A stretch of 64,000 nt of DNA from Eustoma russellianum. Its lineage: Eukaryota > Streptophyta > Magnoliopsida > Gentianales > Gentianaceae. Made by a program: the position numbers and the translations under genes. The notes beneath the pieces were generated by a model. It did no database searches. It saw nothing but the letters and a program-made list of their open reading frames with translations, and was not told the origin of the DNA. Location: positions 22,223,848 through 22,287,847 of the forward strand of contig AP025055.1 of assembly GCA_036186865.1 (NCBI GenBank), given 5' to 3'. Position 1 is the stretch's first letter. Every line of letters starts with the position of its first letter. Below, piece after piece: positions 12,003-23,759 of this stretch.

Positions 12003-14504
12003 GGGTACCTATCCAATGCACTAAGAAGTAATATTTAAAAGCCCAACATCACATACAAGAACAATTAAATTGTATAAAGGCCTTAACAAAACGCCATACC
12101 ATGCGGCCCTTTTTTTTCAGATTTTGTACCGTGACTTCCCCTTAATTGTTACCCCATAAAGTCCGTAATTTTAATCCATTTCCTCCCATGAAAATATTCC
12201 TCTATGTCTTAGGTAAGTACTGTAAAATTTGCAAGGCAATCCAATACTCTTAAGGGGGTCAAATAATTTTCTTTCCAAGTTAAGGTAATTACTGGAACTG
12301 CAGTGACCCACTCTTACTAAAAATTTTATTAAGGACAAACCACAAGTTCTTTTACCAAAATTCCACCTCTCACTTTTACTAAACATATGAGGCTACCATC
12401 CTACCAAATGTTAGCTAAATTGCACGTTCCTAGGGTTCATTTTTTATCCATGCAATATACCACTTAAAACTGTCAAGCTCCAGTAGTTTTGCTTTTTACT
12501 ACTTTATCTTGTCCATGATTATCTAAATAACCTTATTTCTCTAAGGTGGATTACTAACCATTAAATACCTATTTTGACATAGTTATTTCAAGATTAGTAA
12601 TAATCTTAGGCTACACAAAAATTATAATAAAACAGCCTTGCCGTTTTATACACAACACACGCCACCTTCATGCATTTCACACTTTATGTGGTCTATTCTC
12701 AACAAGATTCACTTATTCCTCCAACACTTGTCATGACAGCCTGTTCCTTTCACATAGTGGGATTCATGTCATATTTTGATTTGAGCACAAACATAACGTG
12801 TAGTAAATAATACATCAAGACAACACCTTTTCTTTAAAATCACTAAGTTGTTATGCATAGTTCTTAGAACATTCGACTAACATTCACATCTTAGAGAGCT
12901 AGTCATTCAAGCATATACTTCACAAATAATCCATGGTTTCTTAGGGTGTACTTGCCTCTTTGAATAAGAAATTCCCTTAGCTTGAGTCTTGGTTGAAAAA
13001 GGTTGAAGCTTTCTTCCAACCTTGACACATAGTACACGGTTTTGGGGAGGTGAGAGAGATGGACATTAGCTACTATTTTGAATGAAGAACAACTAGCTTC
13101 ATGTTAGGATTTCTTTACCAAAATGGAGATTAAACGGATATTCAGATGGATTCAACCCACCAACAATGTTAGCTCCCCTAATAGCTTGAAAAATCTCCTC
13201 CTAGTGGCCATTCAAGGTCACGGTTTTTGGCAAGAGAAGAACCAAAATGTGAGGTTCACTTTCTAGAGAAATGGACTCTACCTTAGAATCTAAGATGTCA
13301 TTTACCTAGATGAAGCTTAAACTCTTGAAGGTGGTTCTTGGATCTCCTTAGCCCAAAGTTAGCCGTGTGAGAGAAGGTGAGGGAGGGTTTGCCCGAGTAT
13401 GTGAGGAGTCTTGGATCTTTTGGCTTAGATGAGCTCTTGAGTGGTGTGAATGTTGAATATGGAGGAAGCTTCTAAGATCTTTTGGATATGGTTTTCTTCA
13501 ATTGCTAAGGGGTAGCCGTTGAAACCCTTAAGGAAGAAGAAGACCCTTCATTTGCATGGATCCATAATTAGTGTCTTACACCATTTACTAGATTGAGTTA
13601 CTTTTGAGGTGTGGTTAAGAAAAAGTAACTATAGTAATGGATCAAGGTGTCTCATGGCTTCACCATGGTACAAATCCGGCGGTTGGGGGTGTGGTTGAGT
13701 TTGTTTATCCCTTAGTTGCCTTCTTTAATTACACCTTGAGTTACCTTTTTAGATGGTTAAGAAAAAGTAACCAGAGTAATTGTTTAGGGGTTACCATGGA
13801 TTATCCATGGTAATCCGGTGGTAGGGCCTTCCATTGGCTCTTTATTCTTTAATTTCTTCATTAGGATAATTAGAAAAAGTTGTCTCAACTAAAAGTGGTT
13901 AGTTGGACTATTATGATGAAAATGATCCCATGGATTCTTCCCCTATGGTGCATCCGGCCTATAAAAGAAAAGAAAAGAAAATCTTAAATCTTAGGTTAAT
14001 ACTCTACTCCCTTTTGTGTGTAAGACCTTTGGAATTTCTTTTAAGAAAGCAATAAAGTAATTAGTTGAGGCATTTAACAAAAAGTTCCTATGGATGCCCT
14101 AACCATGGCCTTACCTGGCGGTTGGGGAGGGAAAAGTGTAAAACTTTTTCCCTTAAACTTTTTAAACCCCATTTAGTAGGATACTTAATGGTTATGCAAG
14201 CTTTTTGTCTTTGCTTTTAAGGAAACCATTAAAGGCTAATTGTCTTGTAAAGGAAGAATATTCTAGAGTACTTTAAGACCCTTATGGCCGATTTTCTCAA
14301 AATCTTGGGAGGGCAAAATGGTCATTTCACATGCTTCATATGACCTACTTGGAGAATCATACTATTTCTTATAGTATTCCTTTTAAGGAAAAATAATTAA
14401 AGAGAATTGATAAAACTTGATACAGCGCGTTTGGAAGATCCAACATTTCATTTAGTCACTTCATACGAGTCTCAAGTACAATACGATTTTCGTTGGGTAC
14501 AACA
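12003..14504 (-). repeat. Gypsy D 3' LTR, second piece
   Basis: Continues the LTR interrupted by E and aligns with 21020-23033 of the other LTR. It ends GGGTACAACA, the complement of the TGTTGTACCC start found in F. It is the only copy that keeps the last ~470 bp (about 14030-14504). No gene is seen. Confidence 0.88.
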
Positions 14505-14520
14505 TCCTCCCCCTCTTATT
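14505..14520 (-). other. Polypurine tract of gypsy D
   Basis: On the minus strand this reads AATAAGAGGGGGAGGA and abuts the 3' LTR. Confidence 0.82.
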
Positions 14521-14539
14521 ACAAGTTTTGTCCTCGAAA

Positions 14540-17500
14540 CTTAAAAGCACTAATCGAAGAGATGGGGGTACAAGTTCTTCATATGTTCTTCCGTCTCCCA
14601 AGTGGCTTCATCAACTGAGTAGTGCTTCCATTGCACTTTAACCATGGGAATGGATCACTTCCTTAGGAACTTTTCCTTCCGGTCAATGATTCTTTCCGGT
14701 TCTTCTTCATATGACACGTCGGCTTTAATTTTCAAAGACTGCTCCTCAATGATATGACTGGGCTCATGCATGTACCGGCGCAGCTGGGATACATGAAATA
14801 CATCATGTAACTGAGACAATGATGGCGGCAACACTAGCCGATAAGCGACTTCTCCAATCCTTTCAAGAATCTCGTATGGCCCAATAAACCTTGGACTTAG
14901 TTTACCGTTATGCCAAATCTTTTCACTCCCTTTGATGGCGACACTTTTAAGAATACTTTTTCACCTACCCTGAAATTCCATTGGTCGCTGCTTTTCGTTA
15001 GCCCAAACTTTGCTTCTATCCTGGACCGCTTTCAATCTTTGCTTAACAATTATTACTTTCTCTCGGGTCTGCTCCACCAAGTCAGGTCTTGAAACAATTT
15101 TATCTCCAATTTCATCCCAATAAAGTGGAGATCGTCACTTTCTTCCATAAAGTGCTTCATAAGGAGCCATTTCAATAGATCGATGGTAGCTGTTATTGTA
15201 GGAAAGCTCCACGAGCTTGAGACTCTTGTCCCAACTTCCTCCAAAATCAAGTATGCAAGCTCATAACATATCTTCTAGTGTTTGGATGGTTCTTTCTGAG
15301 TGACCATGAGTCTGGGGTGAAATGCTGAACTCATCCGTATCTCAGTGCCCATCGCTTTCTAGAAAACTGTCCAAAGTTGAGAAGTAAAGCGATGGTCACT
15401 ATTGCAAATGATACTCATGGGTATTCCGTGCAGACACACAATCTGATCTATGTACATGGATGCCAACTTCTCCAAGGAGGCTTTAATTGACATAGTCATG
15501 GAATGGGCAGACTTAGTCAAACGATCTACTATCACCCAAATAGCATCATGTCCATTCTTTGTTCTTGGCAGATCAGTCACAAAGTCCATAATAATGTGGT
15601 CCCATTTCCACTCCGGGACTTCAAGAGAATGTAATGACCCAGCGGGTCTTTGATGTTCTGCTTTTACTCTCTGGAAAACGAGGCATTTCTCTATGAACTT
15701 GGCAATTTCTTTCTTCATGCCCTGCCAACAGAACTTCTACTTTAAATCTTGATACATTTTGTTGGCTCCGGGATGAATAGAAAGACGAGAACTATGAGCT
15801 TCCTGAAGAACTTGATCCTTTATATATCCATTATTAGGTACGCACAATCGGCTTCTGAACCACAAGCTATCATCATTTTTGACCTTAAAGTCTTCAGAAG
15901 GCTTCGTCTTCAACTTATTCTTAATTTTCTTCAAAGCTTCATCTTTTTCTTAACCCTCTTTAATTCTGTCAATCAATGAAGGAACCAAAACAAACTTATC
16001 CAGTATATTATCAATGGAATCAACTACCTCCAGAAGACGGGGTTGACGTGAATGACTTGTTTTCCGACTCAAGGCATCGACAACTTTGTTGGCTTTCCTC
16101 GGATGATATTAGATAGAAAGATCATAATCCTTTATCAATTCTAGCCATCGGCGTTGGCGCATATTCAGTTCCTTCTGGGTGAAAAGGTACTTAAGACTTT
16201 TGTGACCCGTGATGATTTCGCACCTTTTACCGTACATATAATGTCTCCATATCTTTAGGGTAAAGACTATTGCTGCAAGCTCAAGATCGTGTACTAGATA
16301 ATTCTGCTCGAACGGCTTCAACTGTCCTGATGCGTATGCAATCACTCGATCTTTCTACATTAACACACATCCAAGGACGTTTTTCGAAGCACCAGTGTAC
16401 ACTACAAACTTTCACCCGAAATTGGTTGAGCCAAAACCGGAGCAGATGTTAATTTCTCCTTCAACTCAGTAAAGCTCCTTTCGCAGTCCGAAGTCCACTT
16501 GAACTTCGTCTTCAACTGTGTCAATAGGGTGAGAGGCATAGCAATCCGAGAAAATCCTTCTACAAATTTGCGATAGTAACCGGCGAGACTAAGAAAGCTT
16601 CGTACTTCCGTAACGTTGGCTGGCCTTGGCCATTCTGTGATTGCTTCAATCTTTTTGGGACCTACTGATATCCCATCTTAAGATATAACATGGCCAAGAA
16701 ACGCTACACTGTTCAGCCAAAACTTGCATTTACTGAATTTTGCGTACAACTGCTTCCTCCGTAAGATGTCAAGAACGATCCTTAAATGGGCTGCATGGAA
16801 CTCTTCGTCCGGCAAATAAATCAAGATATCATCAATGAAAACTACAACAAACTTGTCCAATTGCTCTTGAAACACTCGGTTCATAAGATCCATGAATGCC
16901 ACGGGGGCATTCGTCAATCCGAAAGGCATCACAAGGAATTCATAATGTCCATACCGCGTCCTGAATGCGGTTTTCGAAATATCCTCGGTCTTGATTTTCA
17001 ATTGAAAGTATCCGGAACGAAGATCAATTTTACTGTAAACCCAGGATCCCCGAAGCTGATTGAACAAATCGTCGATCCTAGGCAACGGGTACTTGTTCTT
17101 TATTGTAATCTTGTTGAGTTCTCTATAATCGACACACAAACTCATGCTTCCATCCTTTTTCTTTACAAGCAGCACGGGAGCACCCCAAGGCGAGACACTT
17201 GGGCAGATAAGTTTCTTTTCGAACAGCTTGCGTAACTACTCCTTCAAATCCTTTTACTCAACAGGCGCCATTCGATAAGGAGCCTTTAATATCGGCTCGG
17301 CTCCCGGAATTAAATTAATTTCGAACTCGATGTCTAGATCTGGCAGAAGGCCCGGCAACTCTTCTGGAAGAACATCAGGATATTCCTGAACTACCGGAAC
17401 TTGAGAAAGGTCAAATGGTGCTTGATCAGCATTTAAAGCATGAACTAGGAATCCTTCGTGTCTTTTCTTCAGCGCCCTACAAGCACGGACCGCGTTTAAG

Positions 17501-17906
17501 TAGATATTCTTGGGGGATTTCTTCAGCTTCGAACCTCCATGAAAAGTCACTTCTTTTCGTTCTGGGTTCTTAATAATAACCCGTCTTTTGTGACAATCAA
17601 TGTGCGCGCAATTCTTGGAAAGTCAGTCCATTCCAAGAATTATGTCAAAATCACTCATGGCTATCGGGATCGAATCCGGTGAAAATTGTTGTTCGTCAAA
17701 CTCAATCTCGTTGTTCTCATACAGTTGATGAGATACAAGCACCTGATCACCAACTGCTTGGACTCTATAAGGCGTTCCAAGGTGGACTGGTTGTGATCAA
17801 TATTCTTTGCAAACTTCCTCGATATAAATGAGTTGCTAGCGCCACTATCAAACAACACATTTGCAGGCACAATACATACTAAGATTGCTCCTGAATTATG
17901 CAACAT
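14540..17906 (-). pseudogene. Gypsy D pol (protease, RT, RNase H, integrase, chromodomain-like tail), broken
   Basis: Ty3/gypsy order on the minus strand. Protease with FDSGASNSFIS (about 17840). Reverse transcriptase with VDYRELNKITIKNKYPLPRI and VVFIDDILIY (16678-17175). RNase H with YASGQLKPFEQNY (16109-16345), where the usual DHKSL reads GHKSL. Integrase with a degenerate HHCC finger (CLVFQ in place of CLVCQ, about 15680) and core WDHIIMDFVTDLPR (15359-15718). The C-terminus carries VKVQWKHYSVDEATWE (about 14570-14648), the chromodomain-like tail of the Tekay/Del clade. The reading is split by many stops and frameshifts (for example near 15735, 16105, 16676, 17250 and 17660), so it is inactive. 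Chromodomains direct integration towards heterochromatin. Confidence 0.9.
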
Positions 17907-17961
17907 TGACCAAGTGAAACAGAAATAACAACACCTTGTAAAATGTAATATTGCATAATTC

Positions 17962-19239
17962 TTAAAACATACCAGTCACCACATCATTAGCTTCTTCAAC
18001 AGCAGTGTCGGTCATAACATGAACTCTTGCATTTGCATGCTGGCGCTGGTTCGTTGGTTGCTGCTGCTGCTGGGCTCCCTTTTCTGTGCAATCCTTACTC
18101 ATGTGTCTGACTTTGCCGCAACCAAAGCAAGTGGTCCCCTTGTCTGGACAATTCTTGATTACGTTGCCCACCTTGCCACACCCAAAACACTTCTCTGCCT
18201 GGAAGAAACATTCTCCCACGTGATGCTTCTGACACTAGGGACAACCCGAGATGGCTGGTTGTTGCTGGCCCTGGTTTCTGGGCTGATTCTTCTGTTGCGA
18301 TCGATGATGATAACATTTCTGATTCTTTCCTTGTCGACCGGGTCCTCGGAAACTTTGTTTGGCGGCTTTGTGGGATCCTCCACTTCCTGATGATTCCCTT
18401 CCCCTCTTTTGTCCAACCTCATCCCTACAGATGATGTCCCTCTCAATTCTATAACACACGTCCAGTTGTGCTCAAAAGTTGGCGGGATTTGTATTCACCA
18501 ACCAAGTCCTTATCCTTTGATGCAGCCCTCTTTCAAACTTCAACATCTTAGTTTCCTCGTCATTCATTGTTGATGGCTAAAATCTTCCCAACGCTATAAA
18601 TTTGTCTGCATAATCTGCCACAGTCATTCCTTGTTCCTACTTCAATGACTCAAATTCATGTCTTTTCTGTGGCTTCACAGAAGGGGGTATGCAAAACTTG
18701 TGGAATTCTTGTAGAAATCTTTCCCATGAAATCGGTCTCGATAAGGATTGTAAATTTGCCTTCAACCATTGATTAGCTTCTCCAAGTAAAAATGGTCTTA
18801 CTGCTTGGGTTTTCATCACCTCAGGGGCACAAATTAACTCAAAGCAGTTCTCTACTTCGTCTAACCATTTTTCATCAATATTTGGGTCGGATTTTCCCTC
18901 GAAGGGTGGTACATTGGCTTTTTTGAGTTTCTCAAAGTAATACTACGCATCCCTAACAGGCTCATGAGGTTGAGGAGGGACATTCTGCTGCATCATCACT
19001 TGGCCAATCTGCGTCACAGTCTGGCAGAAGGCCTGAAAAGTGTGGATATCCGGCATCATCGGAGGTAAAGGCACCTAAGGTGGGGGATTGTTCTGAACAC
19101 GGGGCGGGTTCTGTTCCTGTGGTGGTGGTGGCGGAGGAACCTGAGCAGGTGGAGGAGGAACAGGTTCCTGAGGCTGCGGAGGGACCGGCTACTGTGCAGC
19201 GGGTCGGGCTCTAGCAGGTCTGCCACGAGGTCGTGCCAT
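17962..19239 (-). pseudogene. Gypsy D gag, broken by stop codons
   Basis: From an ATG at 19239 the minus strand reads MARPRGRPARARPAA and then a Pro/Gln-rich N-terminus. The gag core (18637-18819 and flanks) includes PFLLGEANQWLK and SWERFLQEFHKF. Three zinc-knuckle-like motifs follow near 18100-18250: a CX2C..HHVGEC motif, then CFGCGKVGNVIKNC with Asn at the His position, and an intact CFGCGKVRHMSKDC. Stops interrupt the frame soon after the start (TAG where CAG is expected) and again further on. Knuckles bind element RNA. The gene is dead. Confidence 0.85.
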
Positions 19240-19519
19240 CTGCACTATGAAGCGTCGAATTTCATTCAAGGTGGAAATATTAAAATAAGTGACTGAAAAT
19301 AAATTTCATAATAAAACTTCACGAATATTCGAGTTACATTCTGTGGCCTTTTAAAATTTCGTTGGCTATGGTATTATTATGTCGAAACCCTAATTCCAGC
19401 CTAGCTTATTCTAGTTTCAGTTCAACACTCTTCTAAGATCATGACTTAAGTCTAAGGTCAAACTTAGATCTTCCAAAATCATTACTTAATTCTATTGTCT
19501 GCCAAAATCTAGAGCCTGG
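19240..19519 (-). other. Gypsy D leader
   Basis: Untranslated stretch between the PBS and the gag ATG. No other feature is seen. Confidence 0.6.
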
Positions 19520-19531
19520 GCTCTGATACCA
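19520..19531 (-). other. Primer-binding site of gypsy D
   Basis: GCTCTGATACCA on the plus strand is the complement of the Met-tRNA PBS. It lies two bases from the 5' LTR at 19534. Confidence 0.93.
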
Positions 19532-19533
19532 CC

Positions 19534-22500
19534 TGTAATGCCCCGTAGCCGGCCTGCCTGAATACGGTGCGCCCGCTGTACTTCACTACGGAGAGTACCA
19601 GGCGTCAACGCATAACATGTCATAGACCATAATAAAACTTAAGGACTTACATGCTTACATTTCAATAGGTAAGCAAAACTTAGGCAGAATAAAAAATTTT
19701 AATTAAAACATTCCGAATAACGTCTACAGCCATGTCCACAAAATAAAAAGATAAACCCGAATTGTTTTTCCCAACATAAGTTCATCAACATAAACCATCA
19801 TAACGAAAAGTCCTTAAGCTGTCGTCCTCTCTCTCGTCTATGGATACGGAACTCTAGGCTCATCATCAATCCACTCTACCCCATTTCCTTCAGCCTTTGG
19901 GAGGAAAAATAAGGGGGTGAGTGACAAAGTCACCAGCAAGTAAACCATAAACGACCAAGAATTAAATGGAAAGTATACACAAGAACCAAATCCCAAGAGT
20001 TTGGATTTTCCACATACCTGAGCTTCAATCCATTAGCCGTCAAAAGAATTAAGATCATAACTTAGGCGAAAATAAGACCATAACTTAAGTTACCATACAT
20101 CAAAAGGTTGTAACCTAAGTAGCAGTACACAGGGCATTTGACTTGCTATCAAATGCAGCATGTATGAATATGCACATGTGATGCAGCCGGATAAAAACGA
20201 GGATAAATTCGTTTATTCTTTCTTTCAAAACATCATCATAAACAAATCGACAATAGAGAGTATTCAGATCTGTTATCTCCGGATCTGAGGCGGTCATATC
20301 ATTCCCTTCGGATGTATTATTTCCAGATCCGAAAACGGTCGTACAATCAATCATCGTAATCAGGCTATTCTCTCCGGGCCTGAACTGTCATAATCATCAT
20401 CAGGTCTATTCTCTCCTGGCCTGGACGGTCATAATTATCATCAGGTCTATTCTCTTCGGGCCTGAACGGTCATAAACATCATCATCAGGTCTATTCTCTC
20501 CGGACCTGTACGGTCACAATCATCTTCAGATCAATTAACCCTTGATCTGGAGCGGGTTATGCTGGCCAGGAATTAATGGTACCAATAGGAGTCATTCTTT
20601 CAAAAGTGGAAATCTTTCTTTCAAAAATAGCTTTTGTTCATTTCTTTGTCATAAAATCAATCCTATGAATCATGCAAATGGGGACAATGCAATGCATGGT
20701 GTGCAACGTGAAATTCATGATTAAATACATCACACAAGATCTATACGACTCGTCCCCTAAGAGGGAAAATATTCCAGCATTAACACTCTGTTCATGCGGC
20801 CACTAATCATCAATTTAGGGCCTGTTTTCATAAACTTATGCCACACAGATGCATAGTGAAGTCTTGTCTATATGCTATAAAATTCCGTAACATTGCGAGG
20901 TAGACAAAACCATTGTATCATAATTTACAAAAAGGGGTACTGCTGGGTCTAGCAGTGCAGTACCCGTTCTTACCTCAGTTTCGTGGGCCATAAGGTCTTA
21001 TCCAATTAAGGCCAACACCTGAATACCTAGACAACACACTAAGAAGTAATATTTAAAAGCCCAACATCACATACAAGAACAATTAAATTGTATTAAGGCA
21101 TGAACAAAATGCCATACTATACGGCCCAATTTTTCTAGATTTTCTACCGTGACTCCCCCTTAATTGTTACCCCATAAAGTCCGTAATTTTAAGCAATTTT
21201 CTCCCATGAACATATTCCTCTATGACTTAGGTAAGCACTGTAAAATTTTCAAGGCAATCCAATACTCTTAAGGGGGTCAAATAATTTTCTTTCCAAGTCA
21301 AGGTAATTACTGGAACTACGGTGACCCACTCTTACTAAAAATTTTATTAAGGACAAACCACAAGTCCTTTTACAAAAATTCAATCTCTCACCTTTACTAA
21401 ACATATGAGGCTACCATCCTACCAAATTTAGCTAAATTGTATGTTCCTAGGGTTCATTTGCTATCCATGCAATATACCACTTAAAACTGTCCAGCTCCAG
21501 TATTTTTGCTTTTTACCACTTTATCTTGTCCATGACTATCCAAATAACCTTATTTCTCTAAGGTGGATTACTAATCATTAAATACCTATTTTGACATAGT
21601 TATTTCAAGATTAATAATAATCTTAGGCTACACACAAATTATAATAAAACAGCCTTGCCGTTTTATACACAACACACGCCACCTTCATGTATTTCACACT
21701 TTAAGTGGTCTATTCTCAACAAGATTCACTTATTCCTCCAACACTTGTCATTACAGCCTGTTCCTTGCACATAGTGGGATTCATGTCATATTTTGATTTG
21801 AGCACAAACATAATGCATAGTAAATCATACATCAAGAGAACACCTTTTCTTTAAAATCACTAAGTTCTTATGCATAGTTCTTAGAACATTCGACTAACAT
21901 TCGCATCTTAGAGAGCTAGTCATTCAAGCATATACTTCATAAATAAGCCATGGTTGCTTAGGGTGTACTTCCCTCTTTGAGTAAGAAATTCCCTTAGCTT
22001 GAGTCTTCGTTGAAAAAGATTAAAACTTTCTTCCAAACTTGACACATAGTACACGGTTTTGGGGAGGGGAGAGAGATGGACATTAGCTACTATTTTGAAT
22101 GAAGAACAACTAGCTTAATGTTAGGATTTCCTTACCAAAACGGAGCTTAAATGGATATTGAGATGGATTCAACCCACCAACAATGTTAGCTCCCCTAGTA
22201 GCTTGAAAAATCTCCTCCTAGTGGCCATTGAAGGTTACGTTTTTTGGCAAGAGAACAACCAAAATGTAAGCTTCACTTTTTTCAGAAATAGACTCTACTT
22301 TAGAATCTAATATGTCACTTACCTAGATGAAGTTTGAACTCTTGAAGGTGGTTCTTGGATCTCCTTAGCCCAAAGTTAGCCGTGTGAGAGAAGGTGAGTG
22401 CGGGTTTGCCCAAGTATGTGAGGAGTCTTGGATCTTTTGGCTTAGGTAAGCTCTTGAGTGGTGTGATGTTGAATATGCAGGAAGCTTCTAGGATCTTTTG

Positions 22501-23033
22501 GAGATGGTTTTCTTCAATTGCTAAGGGTATCCGTTGGAACCCTTAAGGAAGAAGAAGACCCTTCATTTGCATTTATCCATAATTAATGTCTTACACCATT
22601 TACTACATTGAGTTACTTTTGAGGTGTGGATAAGCAAAAGTAACTATAGTAATGGATCAAGGTGTCTCATGGCTTCACCATGGTACAAATCCGGCGGTTG
22701 GGGGTGTAGTTAAGTTTGTTTATCCCTTAGTTGCCTTCTTTAATTACACCTAGAGTTACCTTTTTAGGGTGCTTGAGCAAAAGTAACTAGAGTAATTGTT
22801 TAGGGGTTACCTTGGATTATCCATGGTAATCCGGGGGTAGGGCCTTCCATTGGCTCTTTATTCTTTAATTTCTTCATGTGGATAATTAGAAAAAAGTTGT
22901 CTCAGCTAAAAGTGGTTAGTTGGACTATTATAATGAAAATCATCCCATGGATTCTTCCCCTATGGTGCATCCGGCCTATAGAAGAAAAGAAAAGAAAATC
23001 TTAAATCTTAGGTTAATACTCTACTCCCTTTTG
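19534..23033 (-). repeat. Gypsy D 5' LTR, truncated
   Basis: Starts TGTAATGCCCCG and aligns with the two pieces of the left LTR. It stops at 23033 just after CTCCCTTTTGT, where the left LTR continues for another ~470 bp. About 20340-20525 holds four ~42-bp tandem copies of tctattctctccgg...cggtcat plus degenerate units upstream. No gene is seen. Confidence 0.88.
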
Positions 23034-23034
23034 T

Positions 23035-23177
23035 ACGATATCACTTTCTTCGAGATCGTGTAAACACTGGTGATATCGTTATAGAACATGTCCGTACTGA
23101 AGCACAAGTAGCCGACATTATCATCAAAGTACTTAATCAGGCCACATATGAGAATCTACGCTCAAAATTAGCATGAT
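23035..23177 (+). pseudogene. Copia A pol, C-terminal RNase H end
   Basis: The plus strand reads YHFLRDRVNTGDIVIEHVRT and on to a TGA, matching the last residues of B's polyprotein (RYHFLRDHVNNGNIVIDHVR there). This is the C-terminal end of copia RNase H. Together with the left piece it shows that D lies inside A, and that about 0.77 kb of A between the YxDD motif and this point is missing. Confidence 0.88.
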
Positions 23178-23410
23178 TTCGGTTAATTTGCTATTGGTTG
23201 ATATTTCTTTCCATCCTTACATGTACTTTTGATGTTATTTACAAAATAAAGGGGGAGAGACCACATGATTGCATAGTTTAAGGGGGAGCACACGATGACG
23301 ATGATATAATATTCAAAATTCAAAATTCGAGTTTGTGCATAATGGAGGGGTAGCAATTATATTTAAATCATGAACCAGTGTTATTTTGTAAATCATCAAA
23401 AGGGGGAGAT
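23178..23410 (+). other. Copia A 3' leader with multiple polypurine tracts
   Basis: Three purine tracts containing AGGGGGAG occur here: 23244-23260, 23278-23290 and 23397-23410. The last abuts the 3' LTR. Repeated PPTs upstream of the 3' LTR are characteristic of Sirevirus-lineage copia elements. Confidence 0.78.
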
Positions 23411-23759
23411 TGTTGAGAAAAAGTGTTTGAATGATTTACAAATGTATGATTTAAATGGTACAAGTCTATGAAATGCATGAAAAAATTATTATTTGGCACG
23501 TTTATATGATATACATGCTTCATATGTTTATATATATTGTTGACGTACTAACAAGCCATGAAGTGTTAAAGCCTACATCATATGGTAAACATTTGTTGTC
23601 TTTGAACCATTTTCAGGTGCCACAACTAATGAACTAAACTAGTTCATTAAGTGAAGTACTTAAGTTAATGAACTAACTAGTTCATTAAATGGAGACATAT
23701 TTCGTGGAAGCTCCTTGGCAACATATTTGGAAATGGAAAGTCTCCTCCCTATTCATCTT
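23411..23759 (+). repeat. Copia A 3' LTR, first piece
   Basis: Starts TGTTGAGAAAAAGTG directly after a PPT. It is cut at 23759 by gypsy F; the last five bases, ATCTT (23755-23759), are the TSD. Confidence 0.85.

Larger units (their letters stand above)
4583..23033 (-). mobile_element. Gypsy element D (chromovirus, Tekay/Del-like), containing element E
   Basis: LTR retrotransposon read on the minus strand. Its 3' LTR is on the left (4583-5990 plus 12003-14504, split by element E). Internal region is 14505-19533 and the 5' LTR on the right (19534-23033). It landed inside the reverse transcriptase of copia A. The LTRs are unusually long (about 3.9 kb in the complete copy) and begin TGTTGTACCC / end GGGGCGCTACA in element orientation, as do those of F, so D and F belong to one family. 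The right end is truncated at 23033, so no TSD can be read. Confidence 0.9.
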
